DNA from: Acidobacteria bacterium UBA7540
GTDB taxonomy: Bacteria > Acidobacteriota > Terriglobia > UBA7540
Reading direction: 5' to 3'
Length of the DNA stretch: 31,443 bases
Assembly: GCA_002478145.1 (NCBI GenBank)
Contig: DLMI01000011.1
Coordinates: forward strand, 1-31,443
A program made the translations under genes and the position numbers. The notes below the pieces were generated by a model. That model searched no databases. It was given only the letters and a program-made list of their open reading frames with translations, and was not told the DNA's origin. Of this stretch, positions 1 through 6,093 are shown in pieces (the stretch's first letter is position 1; every line of letters starts with the position of its first letter).

Positions 1-219
1 CACCTTCATCGGAATCAGCAAACAACCCTCCACAACGATCATATACTCATCGTAGTCATGAACATGTTCGGCTGATTTAGCGGTCTCGCGGCAGGTCCAG
101 AAAGCCATCTGGCTCCCGTCCGCGCCGTCGTACACGTAACCTTCAACTCCCGCCGTATGTTGGGAGGAAGAAGCGATCCGATTGATTGGGTTCTTCATGA
201 ACGCGGGAAAATCATGCAT
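1..219 (-). CDS. Cupin-domain protein, partial (C-terminus beyond the window)
   Basis: The reading frame runs from ATG at 219 off the left edge (73 codons visible). The visible part contains [16 protein letters not shown], the H-x-H-x-acidic-x-E pattern of the first metal-binding motif of a small cupin barrel. The family usually binds a divalent metal or a small ligand; no substrate can be inferred. A GGAGAG ribosome-binding site lies 6 nt before the ATG. The start codon overlaps the stop of the recombinase remnant on the same strand (ATGCATGA). The gene therefore begins inside the tail of a dead integrase gene and may be part of the accessory patch. Confidence 0.6.
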   Translation of the reverse strand, partial: MHDFPAFMKNPINRIASSSQHTAGVEGYVYDGADGSQMAFWTCRETAKSAEHVHDYDEYMIVVEGCLLIPMKV

Positions 220-361
220 TGAGTCTCTCCATAAGGCGCCCAACTCTTGAGTAGTAGACCATCGTCGTTCTGATGTGGTTGTGCCCCAGCAGTTCTTGCA
301 CCGCCCGGATGTCGCAACCGCTCTCCGGCAGGTGAGTCGCGAATACTCGCGAAGCACAAAG
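212..361 (-). pseudogene. Tyrosine recombinase C-terminal remnant (integron-integrase-like)
   Basis: This minus-strand frame opens just after an in-frame TAA (364-362) and ends at TGA (214-212), giving 49 codons. It encodes [10 protein letters not shown] followed by [12 protein letters not shown] and TTMVYYSRV. This is the C-terminal catalytic block of tyrosine recombinases: the LGH box, then the nucleophile tyrosine context. DIRxVQELLGH is especially typical of IntI and XerD-like integrases. Box I and everything N-terminal are missing and no start codon is present, so this is a decayed fragment. It reads leftward, away from the attC-like palindrome and the toxin-antitoxin genes, the orientation an integron integrase has relative to its cassettes. 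Confidence 0.65.
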
Positions 362-380
362 TTAGCACATTACTGGAAGA

Positions 381-524
381 TCATAACACAATGGTGGGCT
401 AGCGGTGAGAGACCAAGCGGCCCGCTTCGGGGGGTGGCGCAGACATTACCTTCTATGTCTGCGCCCCGACGAGAGGCTGCCTATGCGCCCACGAGCATGG
501 ACCGCATCCCAGCAACGTTAGGAG
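381..524 (+). other. attC-like imperfect palindrome (putative integron recombination site)
   Basis: The outer ends TCATAAC (381-387) and GTTAGGA (517-523) are complementary at 6 of 7 positions. A 5-nt unpaired spacer follows on each side (ACAAT / GCAAC). Then comes a second stem, TGGG-CTA-GCGGT against ACCGC-AT-CCCA, with extra bases on one side. The centre is a perfect 10-bp stem, GGCGCAGACA (436-445) and TGTCTGCGCC (456-465), with a 10-nt loop. All stems share an axis near 451. Paired R box, spacer, L box with a bulge, and variable apical stem is the architecture of integron attC sites. The right box matches GTTRRRY except at the last base; the left box is more degenerate. The identification is structural and unproven. 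Confidence 0.45.
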
Positions 525-550
525 TCAATCGGCCTGGTTAAAGTTTGGGC

Positions 551-583
551 TTGCCAACGACAGAGTGATACTTTAGTATCACT
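551..583 (+). promoter_or_regulatory. Promoter and autoregulatory operator of the toxin-antitoxin operon
   Basis: A TTGCCA -35 (551-556), a 17-nt spacer and a TAGTAT -10 (574-579) place the transcript start at or within 1-2 nt of the ATG at 587, so the mRNA is probably leaderless. No Shine-Dalgarno sequence is present. A perfect 9+2+9 palindrome, AGTGATACTTTAGTATCACT (564-583), covers the -10 element and is the obvious operator for the antitoxin or toxin-antitoxin complex. Confidence 0.6.
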
Positions 584-586
584 TTT

Positions 587-844
587 ATGAAAACCCAACT
601 GGTTACAACATTGAAGCGGAACGCCACCGAAATTCTCACGCAACTGGTGAAAGATCGGTCTCCGGTCCTCATCACCCAACACGGAATGCCAACTGCCTAT
701 CTGGTCGATGTCGTCACCTTCGAAGCCCTTCAGAATCGGATGCGGCTTTTGGAAGGTATAGCGCGCGGCGAAAGAGCAGTCCAGGAGGGGCGGATCTCCA
801 CCCACCTCCAGGCGAAACAACGATTAAAGCGATGGCTAAAGTAA
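587..844 (+). CDS. Type II antitoxin, Phd/YefM family
   Basis: This 85-aa protein has the Phd/YefM fold signature: an N-terminal DNA-binding strand-helix region (KRNATEILTQLVKDRSPVLI), the conserved QHGMPTAYLVDV segment, and a charged C-terminal helix (ARGERAVQEGRISTH...) that would neutralise the toxin. It should bind the palindromic operator just upstream and repress its own operon, more strongly in complex with the toxin. The start at 587 follows the operator by 3 nt with no ribosome-binding site, consistent with leaderless translation. The stop overlaps the toxin gene by 13 nt, which suggests translational coupling. It lies 63 nt right of the attC-like palindrome, in the orientation of a cassette gene. 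Confidence 0.8.
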   Translation: MKTQLVTTLKRNATEILTQLVKDRSPVLITQHGMPTAYLVDVVTFEALQNRMRLLEGIARGERAVQEGRISTHLQAKQRLKRWLK

Positions 845-1161
845 TCTGGGCCGATCCGGCGATTCAGGATTTGGATGCGATCGCAGATTATATCGCCTTG
901 GACAAACCTGCGGCTGCTCGTCAACTAGTCCACCAGGTATTGAAGGCCGTTGAAATGCTTCAGAAATTTCCCCAAATGGGTTCCCTTCCAACTGAACTGC
1001 ATGGTTTACCTTATCGCCAGTTAGTTGTGTCTCCTTGCCGTATTTTCTATCGTGTAGAGAAAAAGGTCGTCTACGTCGTTCATGCTTTGCGAGGAGAGCA
1101 ACTGGTTCGAAGAGAATTATTCCCCGCTCAACCTCGGGTATCAGAATCTCCTGGCAAGTAG
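832..1161 (+). CDS. Type II toxin, RelE/ParE superfamily
   Basis: This 109-aa protein begins KVIWADPAIQDLDAIADYIA, the N-terminal strand and helix of ParE/RelE toxins. It continues with a KFPQMGSL turn and the core strands YRQLVVSPCRIFYRVEKKVVYVVHALRG, matching the conserved yRvi..i.yrve...v.il.v.H sequence. RelE members cleave ribosome-bound mRNA and ParE members poison DNA gyrase. The sequence resembles ParE more, but the activity cannot be fixed from sequence alone. The roughly 15 residues after the H-A-L-R-G strand are longer than usual. The ATG lies inside the antitoxin gene, 13 nt before that gene ends. Confidence 0.8.
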   Translation: MAKVIWADPAIQDLDAIADYIALDKPAAARQLVHQVLKAVEMLQKFPQMGSLPTELHGLPYRQLVVSPCRIFYRVEKKVVYVVHALRGEQLVRRELFPAQPRVSESPGK

Positions 1162-1195
1162 GGTCCTGTTGACCGCATAAAGCGCGGCAGCTGAC

Positions 1196-1269
1196 GGCAG
1201 TGGTGTCATTTGGAGCGCACTTCACAGGCCAGCACGAAAAATTAACTTCCCCCAAATGACATCACTGCC
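1196..1269. mobile_element. MITE copy A, 74 bp, 18-bp terminal inverted repeats
   Basis: The left end GGCAGTGGTGTCATTTGG (1196-1213) and the right end (1252-1269) are inverted repeats matching at 17 of 18 positions, with 38 bp of non-coding interior. The flanks CAGCTGAC (1188-1195) and CAACTGAC (1270-1277) match at 7 of 8 positions, as expected of an aged 8-bp target-site duplication. The ends resemble those of the element at 17365-17453. It sits between the toxin gene and the hydrolase promoter. It encodes no transposase, so it must have been moved in trans. Confidence 0.65.
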
Positions 1270-1383
1270 CAACTGACCGACGTCTGGAAGGCTTCCCCAA
1301 AACTGTGTAAGAAGAAACCGGGCATTAGCCGGGGTGATTTGGTATACAATCCGCTGGGTTCGACACCGCCCCAAGGAGGCTTC

Positions 1384-3129
1384 ATGCCCACACATTTGCG
1401 CCCAGTAATTTACCGCACACTCATTTGTCTTACTTGTTTCGTATTTGCTCTGCCGAGCGTGGCTGCCTCCCAAACCGAGGCACGCTTCTCCATCTCTTTC
1501 ACGAAAGCTCACGGCGACCAGCCCATCGACGGCCGCCTGCTTCTAATTCTCTCCAACGACGCTTCCGCGGAACCCCGCATGCAAATCGGGGAATCTCCCC
1601 GTACCCAGATGGTGTTCGGGATGGATGTCGAAGCGATGCGCCCCGGCCAAGCGGTCATCGTTGACCAATCCGCCTTCGGCTATCCAGTTCGCAATTTGCG
1701 GGACGTTCCGGCCGGGGAATACTACGTTCAGGCCGTCCTGCACCGCTACGAGACCTTCCATCGCGCCGATGGCCACACGGTCAAGCTTCCTATGGACCGG
1801 GGCGAAGGTCAGCACTGGAACCTCGCACCCGGCAATCTCTATTCCGCTCCACGCAAGGTTTTGCTGGCGGCCTCTACGGGGATCATCTCGATCGATCTCG
1901 AGCAGGAAATCTCACCCATCCCGCCCCCCAAGGACACCAAGTACATCCGACACCTCAAGATTCAAAGCCAGCTCCTTACCAAGTTCTGGGGACGCCCGAT
2001 GTACCTCAGCGCCAATGTGCTCGTGCCGGAAGGCTTTGATACCCACCCCCATGTTTCTTATCCTTTGATCATCTCCGAGGACCACTTCAACGCGGATTTT
2101 GAGGGCTTTCGAACCGAGCCACCCGATCCCAACCTAAAACCCGATTACAGCGAGCGATTCCACATTTCCGGTTACAACCGCATCCAGCAGGAAGAAGCCT
2201 ACAAGCTCTATCAGCAATGGATTTCGCCTGGCTTCCCACGCATCCTGATTGCGGAAATCAACCATGCCAATCCTTACTATGACGACTCCTACGCGGTGAA
2301 TTCCGAGAACCTCGGCCCCTATGGCGACGCGATCGAGACGGAACTGATCCCGGCGATTGAGAAACAGTTCCGGGGCATCGGCCAGGGCTGGGCGCGGTTC
2401 GTCTATGGCGGTTCCACCGGCGGCTGGGAAGCCATGGCCGTCCAGATGTTTTATCCGGACCACTATAACGGCGCATTCATCGCCTGTCCCGATCCGGTGG
2501 ACTTTCGCGCCTACACCACCATCAACCTGTACAACGACAAGAATGCTTTCTATGTTCAGGGAGCGCACACGCAGATCGCGCAGCCCGCGATGCGGGATTA
2601 CCTCGGTCGCACCTTTGCCACCGTGGAGAGCATGAACCAGTACGAGCTTGCCCTGGGCTCGCACGCTCGCTCGGGAGAGCAATTTGATATATGGCAGGCC
2701 GTCTTCGGACCGGTGGGCCAAGACGGTTATCCCAAACCGATCTTCAACAAGCAAACCGGCGACATCGATCCCGCGGTGGCCGCGTACTGGAAGGAGCACT
2801 ACGATCTCAGCGCCATTCTGCAACGCGACTGGGCCACCTTGGGCTCCAAACTCCAGGGCAAACTCCACGTTTATGTGGGCAGTGCGGACACTTACTTTCT
2901 CAATGACGCCGTGTACTATTTAGAAGATTTTCTCAAGTCGGCTACGAATCCGCCCTACGAGGGTGAAGTCAAGTACGGTGATCGTGCGGAACATTGCTGG
3001 AACGGCGACCCGAGTTTGCCAAACTGTCTCTCCCGCCTTCACTACCACACCATGTATCTTCCCAAGATCCTCGAGCGCATGCAAAAAGCCGCACCTCCGG
3101 GCGCCGACCTAACCTCTTGGCGGTACTGA
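1384..3129 (+). CDS. Secreted alpha/beta-hydrolase (putative esterase)
   Basis: This 581-aa protein starts with a signal peptide: charged MPTHLRPVIYR, hydrophobic TLICLTCFVFALPSV, and probable cleavage after AAS. The start at 1384 has an AGGAGG site 4 nt upstream; a longer frame from 1339 lacks a ribosome-binding site and would bury the signal peptide. The nucleophile elbow is YGGSTGGWEA with Ser near residue 344. Acidic and His candidates are in the C-terminal third (GSADTYFLND; RAEHCWNGD; LHYHTMY). The middle of the protein resembles enterochelin-esterase-type hydrolases. The substrate is unknown. A TATACAAT sequence at 1343-1350 could be the -10 element. No functional link to the neighbours is evident. 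Confidence 0.7.
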   Translation: MPTHLRPVIYRTLICLTCFVFALPSVAASQTEARFSISFTKAHGDQPIDGRLLLILSNDASAEPRMQIGESPRTQMVFGMDVEAMRPGQAVIVDQSAFGYPVRNLRDVPAGEYYVQAVLHRYETFHRADGHTVKLPMDRGEGQHWNLAPGNLYSAPRKVLLAASTGIISIDLEQEISPIPPPKDTKYIRHLKIQSQLLTKFWGRPMYLSANVLVPEGFDTHPHVSYPLIISEDHFNADFEGFRTEPPDPNLKPDYSERFHISGYNRIQQEEAYKLYQQWISPGFPRILIAEINHANPYYDDSYAVNSENLGPYGDAIETELIPAIEKQFRGIGQGWARFVYGGSTGGWEAMAVQMFYPDHYNGAFIACPDPVDFRAYTTINLYNDKNAFYVQGAHTQIAQPAMRDYLGRTFATVESMNQYELALGSHARSGEQFDIWQAVFGPVGQDGYPKPIFNKQTGDIDPAVAAYWKEHYDLSAILQRDWATLGSKLQGKLHVYVGSADTYFLNDAVYYLEDFLKSATNPPYEGEVKYGDRAEHCWNGDPSLPNCLSRLHYHTMYLPKILERMQKAAPPGADLTSWRY

Positions 3130-3229
3130 TCGCAATTTGCGTGCATCTGCCCACGAGGCAAAAAGTCTGAATCGCCAGGAATTCCATTTCAGGAGTTGCC
3201 TAAGCCTTCTTATTGCCCTACGTTCCAAC

Positions 3230-4225
3230 TCAGGCCGAAGGGATGAAGTGGTGCAGCAAAAGGAAGCACACCGAAGAAAGGAGGGCAGAGATGGGAATGG
3301 TCAGCACCCACGCCCAGACAATTTTCCTTGCCACCCCCCAGTGCACGGCTGTGAGTCGCTGGACGCTGCCCACGCCCATGATGGCTCCGGCAATGGTATG
3401 AGTGGTTGAAACTGGAATGCCGCGTGATGCAGATCCCAAGAGACAGATGGCGGCTGCGGTCTCGGCACAGAATCCCCCCACCGGCTTTAGCCGCGTAATC
3501 CTCATTCCCATCGTCCTGACGATTCGCCAACCCCCCGACAAAGTCCCCAGCCCAATGGCAGCATGGGCCATCAGCACAACCCAGAAAGGGATATAGAAGT
3601 GGTCAATAATTCCCGCCGTGAAGAGTACTCCGGCAATGATCCCCATGGTTTTCTGAGCGTCATTCGTACCGTGACCGAAGCTGTAAGCGGCAGCGGAAAG
3701 GAGCTGCAACTTGCGGAAGTAGCGGTCGACACGCAGGGGTGAAAAGTTCCGGAACAACCAGTACACAGCAATCATCAGGCCTCCGCCCAGAATCATTCCC
3801 AGGATCGGTGAAATGCCGATGAAGAGGAGAGTTCTCGTCCAGCCTGCCGGGATGATCACTTTCCATCCAGCCTTGGCCACTGCTGCGCCGGCGTAACCAC
3901 CGATCAGCGCGTGGGAGGAGCTGATGGGCAGGCCGTAGTACCAGGTGAGTATGTCCCACACAATCGCCCCGAGGAGGCCGGCGAGAATGACGTATAGGTT
4001 GACGAATTCGAGACGGATCATGCCGTGTCCCATGGTCCTGGCCACCGCGGTGCCAAACGTAAAGGCCGCGACGAAGTTGAAGAATGCCGCCCAAATGACC
4101 GCAACGCGCGGCGACAGCACTCTGGTTGACACCACGGTGGCTATGGAGTTGGCAGCATCGTGGAAGCCGTTCAAGAAATCGAAGGTCAGCGCAACCAAGG
4201 TGAGAAAGACAGCAAACCAGAACAT
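3230..4225 (-). CDS. pit: Low-affinity inorganic phosphate transporter, PiT family
   Basis: This 331-aa integral membrane protein carries both halves of the duplicated PiT signature: FLNGFHDAANSIATVV near the N-terminus and GHGTNDAQKTMGII in the C-terminal half. It also has the GLPISSSHALIGG motif and its repeat GIPVSTTHTIAGAIMG. It would import phosphate coupled to cations. The start at 4225 (MFWFAVFLTLVALTFDF) aligns with the family. An upstream in-frame GTG at 4276 would add a charged 17-residue leader with no good ribosome-binding site. It lies downstream of the DUF47 gene on the same strand, a common pair in which the DUF47 protein modulates the transporter. Confidence 0.92.
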   Translation of the reverse strand: MFWFAVFLTLVALTFDFLNGFHDAANSIATVVSTRVLSPRVAVIWAAFFNFVAAFTFGTAVARTMGHGMIRLEFVNLYVILAGLLGAIVWDILTWYYGLPISSSHALIGGYAGAAVAKAGWKVIIPAGWTRTLLFIGISPILGMILGGGLMIAVYWLFRNFSPLRVDRYFRKLQLLSAAAYSFGHGTNDAQKTMGIIAGVLFTAGIIDHFYIPFWVVLMAHAAIGLGTLSGGWRIVRTMGMRITRLKPVGGFCAETAAAICLLGSASRGIPVSTTHTIAGAIMGVGSVQRLTAVHWGVARKIVWAWVLTIPISALLSSVCFLLLHHFIPSA

Positions 4226-4347
4226 ATCTCTTCGCGGGAAGGAGCTTTCGCGGTCCCCCTTAGGGGGCTCACGCACGTCGAACCATACGGATTCAGATTG
4301 ATGCTGGGTCGGTCTTTAAGACCCTGCTGGCAAGACTTCCTGAGTTC

Positions 4348-4959
4348 TCATGAGCCTTTCAGAACGACCGCTGCCAGGACGTCCGATACGTCTTCGCACT
4401 TGTCGGTGGCAGCTTCAAGCACTTCGTAAATCTCTTTCCATTTTATGATCTCGATGGCTTCCATCGAGTCCTCGAACAACTTGGCGATGCATTCGCCTTT
4501 AATGCGGTCGCTCTCTTCTTCGATCTGATTGAGCTGCTCGCAGTATTTCAGGATGTTTTGGGGCTTGCTGAGTTCTGAAACGGCTTTCACCAGTATCTCT
4601 GACCCTCGCAGGATGACGTTGGCCAGTTGAAAAGCCCCGGGTGTGACGAATTTCACTTTGTAGGTGATGAGCCGACTCGCTGCCGCGTCCACAAGATCCA
4701 TGACGTCGTCAAGCGCCGAACTTAGAGCATGGATGTCCTCCCGGTCAAACGGAGTAATGAAAGTCTGGTTCAGTTTGGTCATTACGGAACGCGTTAATTG
4801 GTCGCCTTTGTGCTCCGCAGCCTTGATTTCCGCAACCCGTTTTTCGACCTCGCGAAAATCCCCGAAAAGGACAACCAACTGTTGAGCCGCCTGGTGGATA
4901 TTCTTGGCCTGCTCGTTGAAAAGGTCGTAGAACTTACCATCACGTGGGATAAGTTGCAC
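4348..4959 (-). CDS. DUF47 / PhoU-like phosphate transport regulator
   Basis: This 203-aa all-helical protein matches the DUF47 (TIGR00153, YkaA-like) family along its whole length. Typical segments are FYDLFNEQAKNI, a VAEIKAAEHKGDQLT helix, TFITPFDREDIHALSSALDD and DRIKGECIAKLFEDS. The acidic E/D-x-x-D helices are expected to bind metal, as in PhoU. It is the first gene of a probable two-gene operon with the PiT transporter, about 120 nt upstream of it. The start is GTG at 4959 with an AGAGG sequence about 9 nt upstream. Confidence 0.9.
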   Translation of the reverse strand: MQLIPRDGKFYDLFNEQAKNIHQAAQQLVVLFGDFREVEKRVAEIKAAEHKGDQLTRSVMTKLNQTFITPFDREDIHALSSALDDVMDLVDAAASRLITYKVKFVTPGAFQLANVILRGSEILVKAVSELSKPQNILKYCEQLNQIEEESDRIKGECIAKLFEDSMEAIEIIKWKEIYEVLEAATDKCEDVSDVLAAVVLKGS

Positions 4960-5119
4960 GCTACACCCTCTTGTTCAGCAGCTTGAGCTTGGCCAAAGAT
5001 TCTCATCGAATTGGGCGGAAAACGCAAGGGACATAACGTCCCCCTTTGCCTCTCCAGCTAGGGAGCACGGATCTCCGTTTTTGTGGTCCCCGATTCGTTC
5101 TTAGCCGGGCAGCGAGAGT

Positions 5120-5182
5120 AACCCCTTACCCGTCCCGCGTCCCGATGAAGTGCATCGGGATCGCGGGCCCCTCTCCCCAAGG
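5120..5182. repeat. Dispersed CCCCT(C/T)ACCC...CTCTCCCC repeat, copy 1
   Basis: The core is a strong hairpin: CCCGCG-TCCCGATG, loop AAGTG (5148-5152), CATCGGGA-T-CGCGGG, 14 bp with one bulge. Flanks are AACCCCTTACCC on the left and CCTCTCCCCAAGG on the right. The reverse complement of 22797-22875 is nearly identical. The right end abuts the truncated pstB fragment, so the repeat may mark the deletion breakpoint. Confidence 0.65.
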
Positions 5183-5189
5183 CTGATCT

Positions 5190-5405
5190 TTGCCCATATC
5201 TTTTGAGAACGTGCTGAAGAACTTGCGCGCCCAGATGACCATCATCCTGGCCACCAATCTGGTTCAGCAGGCGCGGCGACTCGCTGACCGGACGGGCTTC
5301 CTACTTAACGGTGAACTGGTGGAACTGGATCGCACGGAGGTGATCTTTTCCGACCGCCCGGCCAACCGCAAAACCTACGATTACGTCAACGGAATGTTCG
5401 GATGA
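5190..5405 (+). pseudogene. pstB: pstB C-terminal fragment (phosphate ABC transporter ATPase)
   Basis: The 71 codons correspond to the last fifth of PstB: MTIILATNLVQQARRLADRT (equivalent to the usual [20 protein letters not shown]), then GFLLNGELVELDRTE and YDYVNGMFG at the terminus. The switch histidine normally found in THNMQQA is replaced (ATNLVQQA). Walker A, Q-loop, signature and Walker B are all absent. The only start is an unsupported TTG at 5190, directly next to a dispersed repeat. Its TGA overlaps the ATG of the following N-terminal pstB fragment (ATGA), as if two pstB genes once lay in tandem and each lost a part. Confidence 0.75.
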
Positions 5406-5929
5406 GCACCCCTGGGCCCGCAGTTCATTACAGTATCGAAACCAACGGCCTTAGTCTTTGGTATGGCAGCTTTCAGGCGTTGGAGAGTGTCTGCGTCAGC
5501 GTTCGTCATGGCCAGATCACAGGACTGATCGGGCCCTCGGGGTGTGGCAAGACGACGCTGCTCCGTTGCTTCAACCGCATCAACGAGCGCTACGGTTACG
5601 TCACCACCAGCGGCGTGATCAAGGTCCTCGGGCAGAACATTTACGCCCCAGACGTCTCGCTCATCGAGTTGCGCAAAGCGGTTGGCATGGTCTTCCAACG
5701 CCCCAACCCTCTGCCCATTTCCGTCTACGAAAACGTCGTCTTCGGCCTGCGCATCCACAGTAGCTACGCCTCTTTGAAGAAGTCGGAGTTGAACAACGCA
5801 GTGGAATCGGCCCTGCAAGGGAGGCACGCACGCCTGCCCCAGGAACCATACCCGCCCCGCCATGGCCGGAGAGGAGGCGGCTCTACATTCAGATTGGGAC
5901 ACTACGGGCGATTGGCTGGCGTGGGCTAA
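5402..5929 (+). pseudogene. pstB: pstB N-terminal fragment, truncated after the Q-loop region
   Basis: Residues 1 to about 140 are clear PstB: YGSFQALESVCVSV, Walker A GPSGCGKTTLLRCFNRIN, and the Q-loop MVFQRPNPLPISVYENVVFG. Similarity ends at about position 5820 (SALQG). The remaining 35 residues (RHARLPQEPYPPRHG...) are out of context, with no LSGGQ signature, Walker B or H-loop. The product cannot hydrolyse ATP. With the preceding C-terminal fragment it forms a scrambled pair lacking the middle of the protein. No pstSCA genes are in the window; the cell has a PiT transporter next door. A local misassembly remains possible. Confidence 0.75.
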
Positions 5930-5994
5930 GCAGCAGGCAAAGCCCTCTGCCGCGAGCGTGCAATGAATTTCGTTTTCTCCTATACTTATAGGGC

Positions 5995-6071
<77 letters not shown>

Positions 6072-6093
6072 TCTCTCCTCAAACAGACTAATG

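Noticed and set aside
1196..1273. Second attC site after the toxin gene (GCCCAAC at 1267)
   Set aside because: The boxes are in GTT...AAC order rather than AAC...GTT, and the hairpin is fully explained by the MITE ends and target duplication.
4226..4276. N-terminal extension of the PiT transporter (MREPPKGDRES...)
   Set aside because: The segment is not family-like, has no ribosome-binding site, and the family N-terminus starts at 4225.
5862..5966. Short frame ending ...GDWLAWAKQQAKPSAA after the broken pstB
   Set aside because: Only 34 codons, and its opening part overlaps pstB remnant sequence. Could be the tail of another gene fragment but nothing identifies it.
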